Positions 28,079 to 38,184 of a stretch of DNA of 64,000 bases are shown here, in pieces (the first letter of the stretch is position 1; each line of letters opens with the position of its first letter). Below the pieces are notes generated by a model, which was not told the origin of the DNA, did no database searches, and saw only the letters and a list, made by a program, of their open reading frames with translations. Source of the stretch: Flagellimonas sediminis (GTDB lineage: Bacteria > Bacteroidota > Bacteroidia > Flavobacteriales > Flavobacteriaceae). Where the stretch lies: positions 62,001 through 126,000 of the forward strand of contig NZ_JAAAMI010000006.1 of the NCBI RefSeq assembly GCF_010500845.1, read 5' to 3'. A program made the position numbers and the translations under genes.

Positions 28079-30976
28079 ATGAGGTTTTGTCCCATTACCC
28101 GATCAAATAATTCCCAAATAGCAATATATCTCCTATTTTTTACCATATTTAGTTTCAGTTCCCAACTAAAGCAATCTGGTTTGCAACAATATATCCTCTA
28201 CATACTGGTAATTGTCACCTTGGGCATAAACGCCCAGGAGCTCCCTCCCATACAAAATTATACGGCGCAGCAGTATTCAGGGGAGTATCAAAATTGGGGA
28301 ATTTCACAATCCTCTTCAAAAAACATATTTGTTGCCAACCATACAAGCCTGTTAGAGTTTGATGGAAGTAAATGGCGCTCCTATCATTTACCTAATTCGT
28401 CGATCATTAGGTCGGTAAAGGTCAATGGAAACAAAATATATACAGGATCTTACCGAGAATTCGGTTTTTGGGCCAAGGACAACGCAGGAAAACTAAATTA
28501 TGCCTCATTATCCAAAAGATTGAAGGTGCCCACGGCCGAAGATGAAGAGTTTTGGGAAATCTTGATTATGGATAACTGGGTACTTTTTCAATCCTTGGAC
28601 AGAATATATATTTATGATACCCAAGAAGACAGCTTTAAAATTATTGAAGCCCCGTCCACCAAAGCCAAGCTCCATCTTTTAAACGACCGCGTTTTTTTCC
28701 AAAAGGCCAAACAAGGTTTGTTCACCATAGAAAATGGAACTTCTGTCCTAGTGAGCGCAGACCCTGTTTTTTCAGAACAACCCATTATGGGAATCTATGA
28801 ATCCGATAATGGGCTTTTAGTGGCTACCGAGGATGCACGCTTTTATAAGTATAATTTTGATACCCCGGTTCCATTCCCCACCGAGATGGACCAATTCAAT
28901 GTAAAAGTCTACAGTTCCATTAAACTGAATGACGGAAGTTTTGTATTGGGAACCATATCAAACGGTATCTATCATTTGTCGCCAAATGGGCAGCTCATAC
29001 GAAACATCAACCAAGCCAAGGGATTGAACAACAATACGGTTCTTTCTCTTTTTGAAGATATGGATTTCAACCTATGGCTAGGATTGGACAATGGAATAAG
29101 TGTGATCAACCTGTATTCCCCATTTAATGAATATCTTGACAAACTGGGCAATTTAGGGTTGGTCTACACCGCCTTGAACTATCAGGATTATCTGTACTTA
29201 GGTACCAATCAAGGCTTATTTTACAGAAAAAACAACTCCCAGGAAGGTTTTAGGTTGATCAGGGATACGGAGGGCCAAGTATGGAACCTTCAACTTGTCG
29301 ATTCGACCATTTTCTGCGGCCACAATGCGGGAACTTTTATAGTGGATGGTAACCAAGCAACCTTGATATCTGATTTTCCAGGAACTTGGGGGGTAAGGTC
29401 CTTACGGCATACCAAAAATCTTTTATTGCAAGGTAATTACAACGGATTGAGCGTGCTGGAAAGAAAAAATGGGTCATGGTCGTTGCGCAATACCATAGAC
29501 GGGTTTACCATATCGAGCCGCTTTTTTGAGGTAGATTCCCTTGAAATAGTAGTGAACCACGAACAAAAAGGGATCTACTATCTTGAACTGGACGCAGACC
29601 TAAAACGAGTTGAAAAACTTGTAAACTCACCTCCCATTAGCCATAGTTCCAACATCTTCACTTTTAATGATCAATTGTACTATAAGTGCTTTACGGGAAT
29701 ATATACCCTAGGGGACCAGTTGAACGAGGTTTCATTGGATACAGTTCTTACCAAGATTGTATTTGGCGAAAACGAAAGGCCCATCAGCATTGTGATACCT
29801 GATGTAACCACTCAGAAATTATGGTTCTTTACTGAAAATGGAATAAAATATATCACCCAAAGCCCCTTAAGTGGTAAGTTAAAAGGAACAAGTATACCCA
29901 TACCCTATGCTCTAAGAAGCAATTTAGGTGTATCGGGTTTTGAAAATATTTCAAAAATTGCGGACAACAAATATTTGATCGGAAGCTCCAATGGCTTTGT
30001 TTCCCTTAATCTTGACAAAGTATCATCTGCAAGCTACAACATAAAGATGGATGCCATATTCCATGGTAATTACCGCGATATGTCCTTAAAGACTTCATTG
30101 GATTCTATTGGTGAATTCAAATTTTCCAATAACAACCTAAGGTTTGAATACAGTGTACCGGAATTTGACAAATATACCGAGGTACGGTACCAACATATTT
30201 TGGAAGGCCTATACGATGACTGGAGTCCATGGGATGAGACGGCGGAGTATACCTTTAACAACCTACCCTTTGGGGAGTATACTTTCAAGGTGAGGGCCAT
30301 GGTTGGCAACAACCTTACCAAAAACACGGCAACATATCAATTTGCGATTTTAAGGCCTTGGTACTTATCAAACCTTGCCATTGCGGCTTACTTGGGCTGT
30401 GTAGCAATACTGTTTGTAACCGTCCACCGCCTGTACAAAAGATATTATCGCAAAAAACAAGAAACCTTGATCAAAAAGAGCCAGAAAGAATTGGCCAGAA
30501 GAGAATTGGAAGAAAAACAAAAAATTGCCCAAATACTAAATGAAAAGCTACAGGATGAAATCGAGGGCAAAAACCGGGAGCTTGCCATTTCAACTATGAG
30601 TATCCTGAAAAAAAACAAATTCCTGTCTTCCATAAAATCCCAATTGAACCATGTTCAAAACAAGGACAAGAGCATAAAGTCTGTAATAAGGGAAATAGAC
30701 AGGAACATCAACAGTGAAGATGACTGGAAGTTTTTTGAAGATGCCTTCAACAACGCCGACAAAGATTTTTTAAGAAGGATCAAATCAAAACATGAAAATT
30801 TGACCCATAACGATCTACGGCTTTGCGCCTACCTCAGACTCAACCTTTCATCCAAAGAAATAGCACCGCTCTTGAACATTTCGGTCAAAAGTGTTGAAAT
30901 GAAACGATACAGACTGCGCAAAAAATTTGACCTGCCCCACCAAGACAACCTCATTGAATATATTCTGAACTTTTAA
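28079..30976 (+). CDS. Transmembrane propeller/Y_Y_Y sensor with LuxR-type DNA-binding domain
   Basis: 965 residues. A periplasmic sensor of two-component-regulator propeller repeats (about 60-690) is followed by a Y_Y_Y domain (about 690-770, RYQHILEGLYDDWSPW). One membrane helix (about 780-797), a long coiled coil (about 800-880) and a C-terminal LuxR-type helix-turn-helix (NLSSKEIAPLLNISVKSVEMKRYRLRKK) complete it. There is no histidine kinase or receiver domain, so a sugar signal would be passed straight through the membrane to the DNA-binding end. The N-terminus is ambiguous: the ATG at 28079 gives two hydrophobic segments, while an in-frame TTG at 28181 gives one clean signal peptide (cleavage after NAQ). 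It precedes the GH16 locus and probably controls it. Confidence 0.9.
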   Translation: MRFCPITRSNNSQIAIYLLFFTIFSFSSQLKQSGLQQYILYILVIVTLGINAQELPPIQNYTAQQYSGEYQNWGISQSSSKNIFVANHTSLLEFDGSKWRSYHLPNSSIIRSVKVNGNKIYTGSYREFGFWAKDNAGKLNYASLSKRLKVPTAEDEEFWEILIMDNWVLFQSLDRIYIYDTQEDSFKIIEAPSTKAKLHLLNDRVFFQKAKQGLFTIENGTSVLVSADPVFSEQPIMGIYESDNGLLVATEDARFYKYNFDTPVPFPTEMDQFNVKVYSSIKLNDGSFVLGTISNGIYHLSPNGQLIRNINQAKGLNNNTVLSLFEDMDFNLWLGLDNGISVINLYSPFNEYLDKLGNLGLVYTALNYQDYLYLGTNQGLFYRKNNSQEGFRLIRDTEGQVWNLQLVDSTIFCGHNAGTFIVDGNQATLISDFPGTWGVRSLRHTKNLLLQGNYNGLSVLERKNGSWSLRNTIDGFTISSRFFEVDSLEIVVNHEQKGIYYLELDADLKRVEKLVNSPPISHSSNIFTFNDQLYYKCFTGIYTLGDQLNEVSLDTVLTKIVFGENERPISIVIPDVTTQKLWFFTENGIKYITQSPLSGKLKGTSIPIPYALRSNLGVSGFENISKIADNKYLIGSSNGFVSLNLDKVSSASYNIKMDAIFHGNYRDMSLKTSLDSIGEFKFSNNNLRFEYSVPEFDKYTEVRYQHILEGLYDDWSPWDETAEYTFNNLPFGEYTFKVRAMVGNNLTKNTATYQFAILRPWYLSNLAIAAYLGCVAILFVTVHRLYKRYYRKKQETLIKKSQKELARRELEEKQKIAQILNEKLQDEIEGKNRELAISTMSILKKNKFLSSIKSQLNHVQNKDKSIKSVIREIDRNINSEDDWKFFEDAFNNADKDFLRRIKSKHENLTHNDLRLCAYLRLNLSSKEIAPLLNISVKSVEMKRYRLRKKFDLPHQDNLIEYILNF

Positions 30977-31150
30977 AGTACTCCCACCACCTCCATTACT
31001 ACTCTACATATTGTTAAATCAACTCTACATTGACCCTACATGTGCTGGTTTTGGAGCCATCGCCCATCTTTTTACGCCCTCTTTTAAAAATTACCTAAAC
31101 TTGTCAAATCCTCATATTTTATAGTGCTTTACTGTCAAAAAATCAATTTT

Positions 31151-31181
31151 AAACCTTCATAATTAACGATGTAGGTTTTTT
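31151..31181 (+). terminator. Weak terminator or leader hairpin before the second susC
   Basis: AAACCTTCAT and ATGTAGGTTT form a 10-bp stem with one mismatch and an 8-base loop, followed by TTT. It lies between the regulator stop and the susC ATG, about 70 bases upstream of it, and could end the regulator transcript or act in the susC leader. Confidence 0.4.
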
Positions 31182-31250
31182 ATAGAGGCTCTCCTTTTGT
31201 TAAGGGTACGTTAAGATTTTATTTTTACAGGTAATCAAAATCGCTCTAAG

Positions 31251-34220
31251 ATGAGATATGCCATTTTAAAATTACTGGTACTACTGAGTACTGCTTATGG
31301 ATTTTCACAGACCCGGACAATAACCGGAACCGTGTCGGATAATATGGGCCCCATGCCCGGTGTAAATGTTCTTGTAAAGGGAACCATCAATGGAGTGGTC
31401 ACCGATTTCGATGGTGAATTTATAATCGACGGCATTTCTGATACCGACATTCTGGTATTCAGTTATGTTGGTTTTGTACCCCAAGAAGTTCCCGTTGGCA
31501 CACAGAACACCATAAACATTACCATGCAGGAGGATACCCAGGCACTGGACGAGGTCATCGTTGTGGGATACGGTACCCAAAAGAAGAGCAATGTCGTCGG
31601 TTCCGTGGCCAGTGTCGAAGTAGAGGAAGCCACCAACGTACCTACAACCAATGTATCGGAAATGTTGCGCGGTAGAGCTGCGGGTGTTCAGGTAAATTTG
31701 GGTGATGCAAGGCCAGGAGGGGCATCCAACATTGTTATTAGGGGTAATGTTTCCGTTGCTCCCAATGGAAACTCACCGCTGATCATTGTAGATGGATTAC
31801 CTTTTGACAACCTGAACGATGTTTCCCCCGATGATATTGCCAACATTGAAATCCTGAAGGATGCCTCCTCCACTGCCATTTATGGATCCAGGGCATCTAA
31901 CGGTGTTATCCTTGTTACCACAAAAACAGGTAAAACAGGTAAGGCCATGATTGATTATCACGGTTATACCACCATACAGACATTGACCAAAAACTTTAAC
32001 CAGTATGATGGACAACAGTACATAGACCTAAGAAGGGAAGCCAATCGAAACAGGTTTACGGGAGAATATCTCAGGGACGAAAACATATTTTCCCCTTTTG
32101 AACTCGAGGCCATTGATAACAGAAACTTTGTGGATTGGGAAGATCTGGTATTGAGGGATGCCATTATACAAAGCCATGCCTTAAGCTTTTCATCCGGGAC
32201 GGAGAGCACCAAAGTATTTTCAAGTGTCAACTACTTTTCGCAGGAAGGTATTATTCCCAATTCCAGTTTTGATAGGGGAACCTTCAAACTGAACCTTGAG
32301 CAGAAATTGACCGAAAAGCTACTTTTCAGAGGTATCTTCAACTACCAAAATGCCAAACAGGACAGGGAAACCGGGGGGCTGAACTTCACCACCATTACCC
32401 CTTTGGCCAAACCTTACGACGAAAACGGGGAATTGGTCAAATTCTATTTGGGCCCATCCAACACCGCGGTCAACCCATTATGGGATCAAAGGGAGTCGAC
32501 CGATGAGACCAAAATCAATTTAACAGACATCAACCTTAGCCTTGTTTACAACTTTACGCCCAATTTGAGCTATACCCTAAAGACTTTTTTAAGGAACAGA
32601 AATACGAACAGGGGAATATACAGAAGCTCCTTGCACTCTGCAGGAGATGAGGGAGTTGATGGTATTGCCGTTTTATCCAACACCTTGTTCAAACAAGTTT
32701 TGGTGGAGAACATTTTGGATTACACCCCAAAGATCAATGATGACCATAGCCTCAACTTTACAGCGGTGCAGGCCTTTGATGAACAGCGCAACGAATACAC
32801 CCAATTGGACAAATCCGGTTTTACCAATGATGCTTTGGGTTTTAACGGGAATGCGACCACTTTGTTGAACAATGTCCGAAACGTTTCCCAACGCAGGCTC
32901 CTTTCTTTTTTGGGAAGAATGCGCTATGGATATCTAGATCGATACCTTTTGGAAGCCACAGCAAGGGCCGATGGAGCCTCCGTGTTCGCCGAAAACAATA
33001 AATGGGGGTTCTTTCCCGCAGTCTCCGTAGCATGGAAATTGCACAACGAGCCCTTTATGCAAAATGTGGACGCCATCAATGAAATGAAAATAAGGGTAAG
33101 CTATGGGGCCACCGGTAATCAAGGTATCAACTCTTTGGAATCGTTAGGGGTTGCAGACGACCTGCCCTATGTATTTGGTGACCAAACGGTAGCAGGTGCC
33201 ACGGCATCCTCCAGGCTACCCAATCCTGACCTAAAATGGGAAACCACCAAAACACTCAACACCGGTGTGGATTTTAGACTCTTCAACAACCTTTTCGAAG
33301 GAACCTTTGAATACTATAAGGCCAATACCACCGATCTACTGTTGGACAGGTCCATTGCAGGCACTACAGGTTTCAACGTAATACGTTTCAACGTTGGGGA
33401 ATTGCAAAACCAGGGTGTTGAAGCTTCCTTAACCTCAAACATCATTCGCAAAAGTGATTTCAGATGGTCTTTGGGTCTGGTCTTTTCCAGAAACAGAAAC
33501 AAAGTAATATCACTCACCGGTGAGTTGGATGACGAAGGAAACCCGATCGACATAACCGATACATTTGGCAGAAGGCTTTCCGTCGGACAATCCATCAACA
33601 ACATATGGTTGCCCAAATATGATGGCATCTACCAAGAAGGGGACGATATTGCCGGTTCTGGAAACCCTTTGGCCCAACCGGGCGATGTAAGGGTGGTAGA
33701 CCAAGATGGCAACGGGCAAATAGACAATAGGGACAACGTGTTCACGAGCACCGATCCAGATTGGTATGGTTCCATCACCAACACCATTACCTATAAAAAC
33801 TTTGATCTATTCGCCGATATTTACATTGTGCAGGGCGCCACCAAATTGAACACCGTACTTGCCAATGGTGAGTTATGGAAGGGTGCCATAAACGGTATCC
33901 GAACCAAATACTATACCCCGGAATATCCTTCAACGGAGTATCCAAGGCCCAAGCCGGACACCCACTTGCACCTATTCCCATTTGCCGTAAGGGATGCATC
34001 GTACGTTCGTTTGAGGACTTTGACCCTTGGGTACAACATCCCAAAGGAAACCTTTTCAAAGATCGGGCTGCAGAGAGCCAAGATATATGTAACGGGAACC
34101 AACCTGTTCACCTTTACCGATTTTAGATCGTACAGTCCGGAGCAAAACCCACTCAATGATTTTGAAACGGCTTTTCCAGAGACCAGAAACATAACCCTCG
34201 GGGTCAAATTAGGATTTTAA
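31251..34220 (+). CDS. SusC-like TonB-dependent transporter (beta-glucan locus)
   Basis: 989-residue outer-membrane transporter. Signal peptide about 1-20 (GFSQ), carboxypeptidase-D-like domain about 23-95 (ITGTVSDNMGPMPGVNV), then the plug with the conserved SusC sequence DDIANIEILKDASSTAIYGSR and TGKTGK, and a 22-strand barrel ending LGVKLGF. It imports oligosaccharides with the SusD partner encoded 4 bases after its stop. Because the same operon encodes a GH16 enzyme, the substrate is likely a laminarin-type beta-1,3-glucan oligosaccharide. It has no clear -7 element directly upstream, so a regulator-dependent promoter is plausible. Confidence 0.95.
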   Translation: MRYAILKLLVLLSTAYGFSQTRTITGTVSDNMGPMPGVNVLVKGTINGVVTDFDGEFIIDGISDTDILVFSYVGFVPQEVPVGTQNTINITMQEDTQALDEVIVVGYGTQKKSNVVGSVASVEVEEATNVPTTNVSEMLRGRAAGVQVNLGDARPGGASNIVIRGNVSVAPNGNSPLIIVDGLPFDNLNDVSPDDIANIEILKDASSTAIYGSRASNGVILVTTKTGKTGKAMIDYHGYTTIQTLTKNFNQYDGQQYIDLRREANRNRFTGEYLRDENIFSPFELEAIDNRNFVDWEDLVLRDAIIQSHALSFSSGTESTKVFSSVNYFSQEGIIPNSSFDRGTFKLNLEQKLTEKLLFRGIFNYQNAKQDRETGGLNFTTITPLAKPYDENGELVKFYLGPSNTAVNPLWDQRESTDETKINLTDINLSLVYNFTPNLSYTLKTFLRNRNTNRGIYRSSLHSAGDEGVDGIAVLSNTLFKQVLVENILDYTPKINDDHSLNFTAVQAFDEQRNEYTQLDKSGFTNDALGFNGNATTLLNNVRNVSQRRLLSFLGRMRYGYLDRYLLEATARADGASVFAENNKWGFFPAVSVAWKLHNEPFMQNVDAINEMKIRVSYGATGNQGINSLESLGVADDLPYVFGDQTVAGATASSRLPNPDLKWETTKTLNTGVDFRLFNNLFEGTFEYYKANTTDLLLDRSIAGTTGFNVIRFNVGELQNQGVEASLTSNIIRKSDFRWSLGLVFSRNRNKVISLTGELDDEGNPIDITDTFGRRLSVGQSINNIWLPKYDGIYQEGDDIAGSGNPLAQPGDVRVVDQDGNGQIDNRDNVFTSTDPDWYGSITNTITYKNFDLFADIYIVQGATKLNTVLANGELWKGAINGIRTKYYTPEYPSTEYPRPKPDTHLHLFPFAVRDASYVRLRTLTLGYNIPKETFSKIGLQRAKIYVTGTNLFTFTDFRSYSPEQNPLNDFETAFPETRNITLGVKLGF

Positions 34221-34224
34221 AAAA

Positions 34225-35847
34225 ATGGATATGAAAAATACGAACAGCCTTTTAGTACCAAAAAGACTTTTTACAATACTCTTTGCCATAGTACTGTTCA
34301 CCTCTTGTGAAAAAGACTTCTTGGAAGACAAACTACTTTCCGACACCTCGGTCGATTTTTTGTACACCACCCCTGAAGGGCTGGAGTCTGCCGTGGTAGG
34401 ACTTTATTCACTTAACCGGAACATCTACCAAGACCTTAGTCTAAACGGCACCTACCCTCTCATCCTACAAGCCAAGAGCGATCTAGGGGTTGGGATTACC
34501 GGGGAAGTTTCCCTGTACAGCAGGTTGCTTTGGGGTGCCAGCCTTGGGGATTACGGTACCACATCGGGTATCAATGCCCATTGGGTCCACTTCTATAGGA
34601 TCGTGGATAGGGCCAATGCCATCATCAAAGGGGCCGAGAACTTGGAGGACATTGATGAAGGAAGAAGAAATCAAATCTTGGCCGAGGCAAAATGCATGAG
34701 GGCCAATGCCTTCTTTTCACTATACCGATTGTTCAACAATATTTACATTACCACGGAGCCCACTACTCCTGAAAACGCATTTGATGTTCCACAGGACAAA
34801 TCCTCCGTGGAAGAAATTTTCACCCTACTACATACCGATCTGGATTTTGCCATAGAAAACTTGGATTACAACCCAGAACAATTTGGCAGATGGGGACAAG
34901 GGGCAGCTAGACATCTAAGAGCCAAAGTGGCCATGTGGGAAGGCGACTGGGCCGAAGCGGCAGCACAAGCGGACGCCATTATAACAAGTGGCCGTCACAG
35001 TCTGGTTCCAACAACCAAAGAAGTGTTTGCGGGCGACCTTGATCATTCGGAAACACTCTTTGCCATCAATTTTAAAAGGGAAACCATTGGCGGAGGCAGT
35101 CCTCACATCATGAACTGGAATATGGTTTCGGCCTATTCCGATGCCCCCGGGCTTGTACAATCGGTTGAAAATGGTGGTGCAGGTGCAGGGTTCATCTCCT
35201 TGAACCAGTACACCATCGATCTCTTGAACGAAGACCCCAACGATGACAGGAAGAACAACACGTATTACATCTTTACCTATGCCTATAATGACGAGGCCTC
35301 GCTTCCAGACGGAAAACAATTGGGCGACCCTTTGGATTTGTATGAAAACAGTCCTACCGACCAAAATGAGTTCATGATGTACTACAGGAGACAAAATCCA
35401 GGTGTATTGAAGTTCTTCGATGAAACTGCTGAACCCACCGATCGCAACCATTTTAAGAACATTATGATCTACCGATTGGCAGAAACCTATCTGATAGGGG
35501 CCGAAGCGCACATGATGCGGAACAATACCCCAAAGGCCTTAGAATATCTGAATGCAGTTCGTACCAGGGCAAATGCCGCCCCCGTTGATGCCATAAACCT
35601 CCAGGCCATTTTGGATGAAAGGGCAAGGGAACTCGCCTTTGAAGGTCAGCGTTGGTTCACCCTAAAAAGAACGGGGAAACTCTTTGAGTTTCTTTTGGAT
35701 CATATGAACAACGACAATATGAATGAGTCATATCCGGAAGGAAACCCCAAGGTAATACTTCGGGAATACATGCAAAACTGGCCCATACCCCAACAACAAA
35801 TGGACCTATTGGGGCCAAACTACCCCCAAAACGACGGATACAATTGA
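34225..35847 (+). CDS. SusD/RagB-family glycan-binding lipoprotein
   Basis: 540-residue classical SusD protein with lipobox LFTSC. Family features include FLYTTPEGLESAVVGLY near the N-terminus, INAHWVHFYRIVDRANAII, ARHLRAKVAMWEGDW (a TPR unit) and the C-terminal LDERARELAFEGQRWFTLKRTG. It covers the mouth of the SusC barrel and delivers glycan to it. The spacing to susC is 4 bases and 37 bases to the next gene, consistent with one operon. An alternative ATG two codons downstream (34231) is possible. Confidence 0.95.
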   Translation: MDMKNTNSLLVPKRLFTILFAIVLFTSCEKDFLEDKLLSDTSVDFLYTTPEGLESAVVGLYSLNRNIYQDLSLNGTYPLILQAKSDLGVGITGEVSLYSRLLWGASLGDYGTTSGINAHWVHFYRIVDRANAIIKGAENLEDIDEGRRNQILAEAKCMRANAFFSLYRLFNNIYITTEPTTPENAFDVPQDKSSVEEIFTLLHTDLDFAIENLDYNPEQFGRWGQGAARHLRAKVAMWEGDWAEAAAQADAIITSGRHSLVPTTKEVFAGDLDHSETLFAINFKRETIGGGSPHIMNWNMVSAYSDAPGLVQSVENGGAGAGFISLNQYTIDLLNEDPNDDRKNNTYYIFTYAYNDEASLPDGKQLGDPLDLYENSPTDQNEFMMYYRRQNPGVLKFFDETAEPTDRNHFKNIMIYRLAETYLIGAEAHMMRNNTPKALEYLNAVRTRANAAPVDAINLQAILDERARELAFEGQRWFTLKRTGKLFEFLLDHMNNDNMNESYPEGNPKVILREYMQNWPIPQQQMDLLGPNYPQNDGYN

Positions 35848-35884
35848 TTGGTAGGCAAACTAGGATTAACTAAAACACGGAGAA

Positions 35885-38071
35885 ATGAACAAGTATAGAA
35901 ACAGCAAGAATATACCCAGCATAGCCCTATCCTTAATGGCAATATTTTTTGTCCTGGGGACTTTCGGAATCATAATTTCCTGTGAGACCGAGGATGACAC
36001 CCCACCACCCTCTGCCTACGTGGAGCCAGAACCTGAGCCAGAACCGGAACCTGGTGATTGCACTTTTGAGACCATTGTACCGGAACTTTCGGAAGGGTTG
36101 GACTTTGAATGTGGCGGCCCAGAGGTAACCTTTTTTGGTGAAAAAGACGGCTCTTTTACCCTCACCTATGTTGAAAACCCTGATGCCAGTGGAATCAATA
36201 CCTCCAACAGGGTTGTTGAATACACCCAAACAGAAGGTGTGGAGCCTTGGGCAGGTTTCTTTTTTGACCTTGCCGGCAAAGTTGATTTCTCGGAATACCA
36301 AGCCATAAAAATTAAGGTCTATTCCCCAGCCGCCAATCAAAACGTACTTTTGAAGTTTGAAGACAGTGCGGACGGTTCAATCGCCAAAGAGGTTCAAGCT
36401 GTAACAACGGTGGCCAACCAGTGGGAAGAACTGACCTTCGACTTTTCAGAAAGTGACTCCGACAAGTTTGACCGTATGGTGCTTTTCTTTAACTTTAATG
36501 GGGACAAGGGTGCGCCTACCACTCATTACTTTGATGATATTGTATTGGGAGAGGGAGGTTCTTCCGGAAATCCGGGAGGTGAAACCTCGGAACCCACAAC
36601 CGCCGCCCCTACCCCAACAGTGGATCCCTTGGAAGTCATTTCCATGTTCAGTGACGCATATACAGATGTACCCGTAGATACCTGGAGAACAGACTGGTCC
36701 GATGCTACCTTGGAGGACATCACCATTGAGGGGGATGCGGTCAAGAAATATAGTGCATTGAGCTTTGTAGGCGTGGAAACGGTGACCAACCAAATTGATG
36801 CCACGGCCATGACCCATTTCCATACTGATATCTGGACAGCCGATGCTACCGAGTTCAGGATAAAACTGGTAGATTTTGGTGCCAATGGCGCCTATGATGG
36901 CGGCGGGGACGATGTGGAACATGAAATTGTAATTGAAAGTCCAGCCCAGCAGGAATGGGTAAGCTTGAGCATCCCTCTTTCTGATTTTACCGGGTTGACC
37001 ACACGTGCCAACATTGCCCAATTGATCTTTGTGGGAGCCCCATCAAAACAGAATACGGTATTTGTGGATAATGTCTATTTCTATAATGAAGCCGGTGTTT
37101 CCACTGAACCGACTTCTGGAGCTCCTGTACCTGCGGTTCCGGAGGCCAATGTGATTTCTGTCTTCAGCGACTCCTATACCAACGTAAGCGGGACCGACTT
37201 TAATCCAAACTGGGGGCAAGCAACCATAGTTTCCCAAGTTGATGTGAGTGGTAACAACACGTTGAAGTATGAAAACCTCAACTATCAAGGCACCCAATTT
37301 GCCTCGGCACTTGATGTTTCCGGGATGACCATGCTCCATGTGGATTATTGGACCGCCGATTCCTCTACTCTAAACGGATACTTGATAAGCTCCGGTCCTG
37401 CCGAGACCGCACACTCCTTTGCTATTACAACAGGGGAATGGGTAAGCGTGGATATTCCACTAACAGAATTTTCAGGGGTAGTTGACCTAACCGATGTAAT
37501 CCAACTGAAGTTCGATGGAAATGGTACCATCTATCTGGACAACATCTATTTTTATAACCCGCCTGCCACGGAACCAACAGTTGCAGCAGCCACTCCAACG
37601 GTCCCTGAAGCCGATGTGATTTCAATGTTCAGCGATGCATATACCGATGTGCCCGTGGATACATGGAGAACAGATTGGTCCGTGGCCACATTGGAAGACA
37701 TCACCGTAGATGGCAATGCAGTCAAAAAATACAGCGGCCTGAATTTTGTTGGGGTAGAAACCGTTGCCAATCAAATAGATGCCACGGCCATGACCCATTT
37801 CCATACCGATGTTTGGACAGCCGATGCCACCGAAATACGGATAAAATTGGTAGATTTTGGAGCCAATGGAGCCTATGACGGTGGAGGGGACGATGTGGAA
37901 CACGAGATTACGATCCCCAACCCGGAAATGAACACGTGGATATCCCTGGACATTCCGCTTTCAGAGTTTACAGGACTCACGACGCGGGCCAATATAGCAC
38001 AGTTGATCTATGCCGGGCAACCCGCAGGATCTATGACCATTTTTATTGATAATGTATACTTCCACAAATAA
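35885..38071 (+). CDS. Multi-module surface glycan-binding lipoprotein
   Basis: 728 residues, lipobox FGIIISC, then an extended EPEPEPEPEP linker (about 47-56). Residues about 57-226 are a beta-sandwich of the CBM type (FFFDLAGKVDFSEYQAIKIKVYS). Three further beta-sandwich modules follow: A about 251-402, B about 421-558 and C about 577-728. A and C are near copies of each other; B is more distant but ends with the same DN(V/I)YFYN motif. No catalytic residues are visible, so this is a surface binding protein that captures glycan and passes it to the GH16 enzyme and SusCD. Its position between susD and the GH16 gene matches the SusE/SusF slot. Confidence 0.88.
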   Translation: MNKYRNSKNIPSIALSLMAIFFVLGTFGIIISCETEDDTPPPSAYVEPEPEPEPEPGDCTFETIVPELSEGLDFECGGPEVTFFGEKDGSFTLTYVENPDASGINTSNRVVEYTQTEGVEPWAGFFFDLAGKVDFSEYQAIKIKVYSPAANQNVLLKFEDSADGSIAKEVQAVTTVANQWEELTFDFSESDSDKFDRMVLFFNFNGDKGAPTTHYFDDIVLGEGGSSGNPGGETSEPTTAAPTPTVDPLEVISMFSDAYTDVPVDTWRTDWSDATLEDITIEGDAVKKYSALSFVGVETVTNQIDATAMTHFHTDIWTADATEFRIKLVDFGANGAYDGGGDDVEHEIVIESPAQQEWVSLSIPLSDFTGLTTRANIAQLIFVGAPSKQNTVFVDNVYFYNEAGVSTEPTSGAPVPAVPEANVISVFSDSYTNVSGTDFNPNWGQATIVSQVDVSGNNTLKYENLNYQGTQFASALDVSGMTMLHVDYWTADSSTLNGYLISSGPAETAHSFAITTGEWVSVDIPLTEFSGVVDLTDVIQLKFDGNGTIYLDNIYFYNPPATEPTVAAATPTVPEADVISMFSDAYTDVPVDTWRTDWSVATLEDITVDGNAVKKYSGLNFVGVETVANQIDATAMTHFHTDVWTADATEIRIKLVDFGANGAYDGGGDDVEHEITIPNPEMNTWISLDIPLSEFTGLTTRANIAQLIYAGQPAGSMTIFIDNVYFHK
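36635..37090 (+). repeat. Module A of the internal duplication
   Basis: Encodes VISMFSDAYTDVPVDTWRTD and the rest of the module. It is very similar at DNA and protein level to 37615-38068, with many of the differences silent. Confidence 0.85.
37615..38068 (+). repeat. Module C of the internal duplication
   Basis: Second copy of the module at 36635-37090, separated from it by the divergent module B. Both share MTHFHTD and VDFGANGAYDGGGDDVEHEI. Confidence 0.85.
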
Positions 38072-38136
38072 TCAATAAAGTTTGGAGTTAAAATCTCGCT
38101 ACCATTGAGCGGTTTGAGTTAGTTTAGTTAATGATT

Positions 38137-38162
38137 GGCTTCCATCCTAAAGGATGGAAGCC
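38137..38162 (+). promoter_or_regulatory. Perfect hairpin between the binding-protein and GH16 genes
   Basis: GGCTTCCATCC and GGATGGAAGCC form an exact 11-bp stem with loop TAAA. No T-run follows, so it is not a typical terminator. It lies inside the operon, 23 bases before the chosen GH16 start, and could stabilise the upstream message or adjust expression of the GH16 gene. Confidence 0.7.
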
Positions 38163-38184
38163 TACATCACAAGTCCTATTTGTT

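Noticed and set aside
36020-36060. Repetitive EP-coding DNA as a repeat array
   Set aside because: It is a five-unit Glu-Pro linker after the lipobox, typical of surface lipoproteins, not a CRISPR or tandem-repeat locus.
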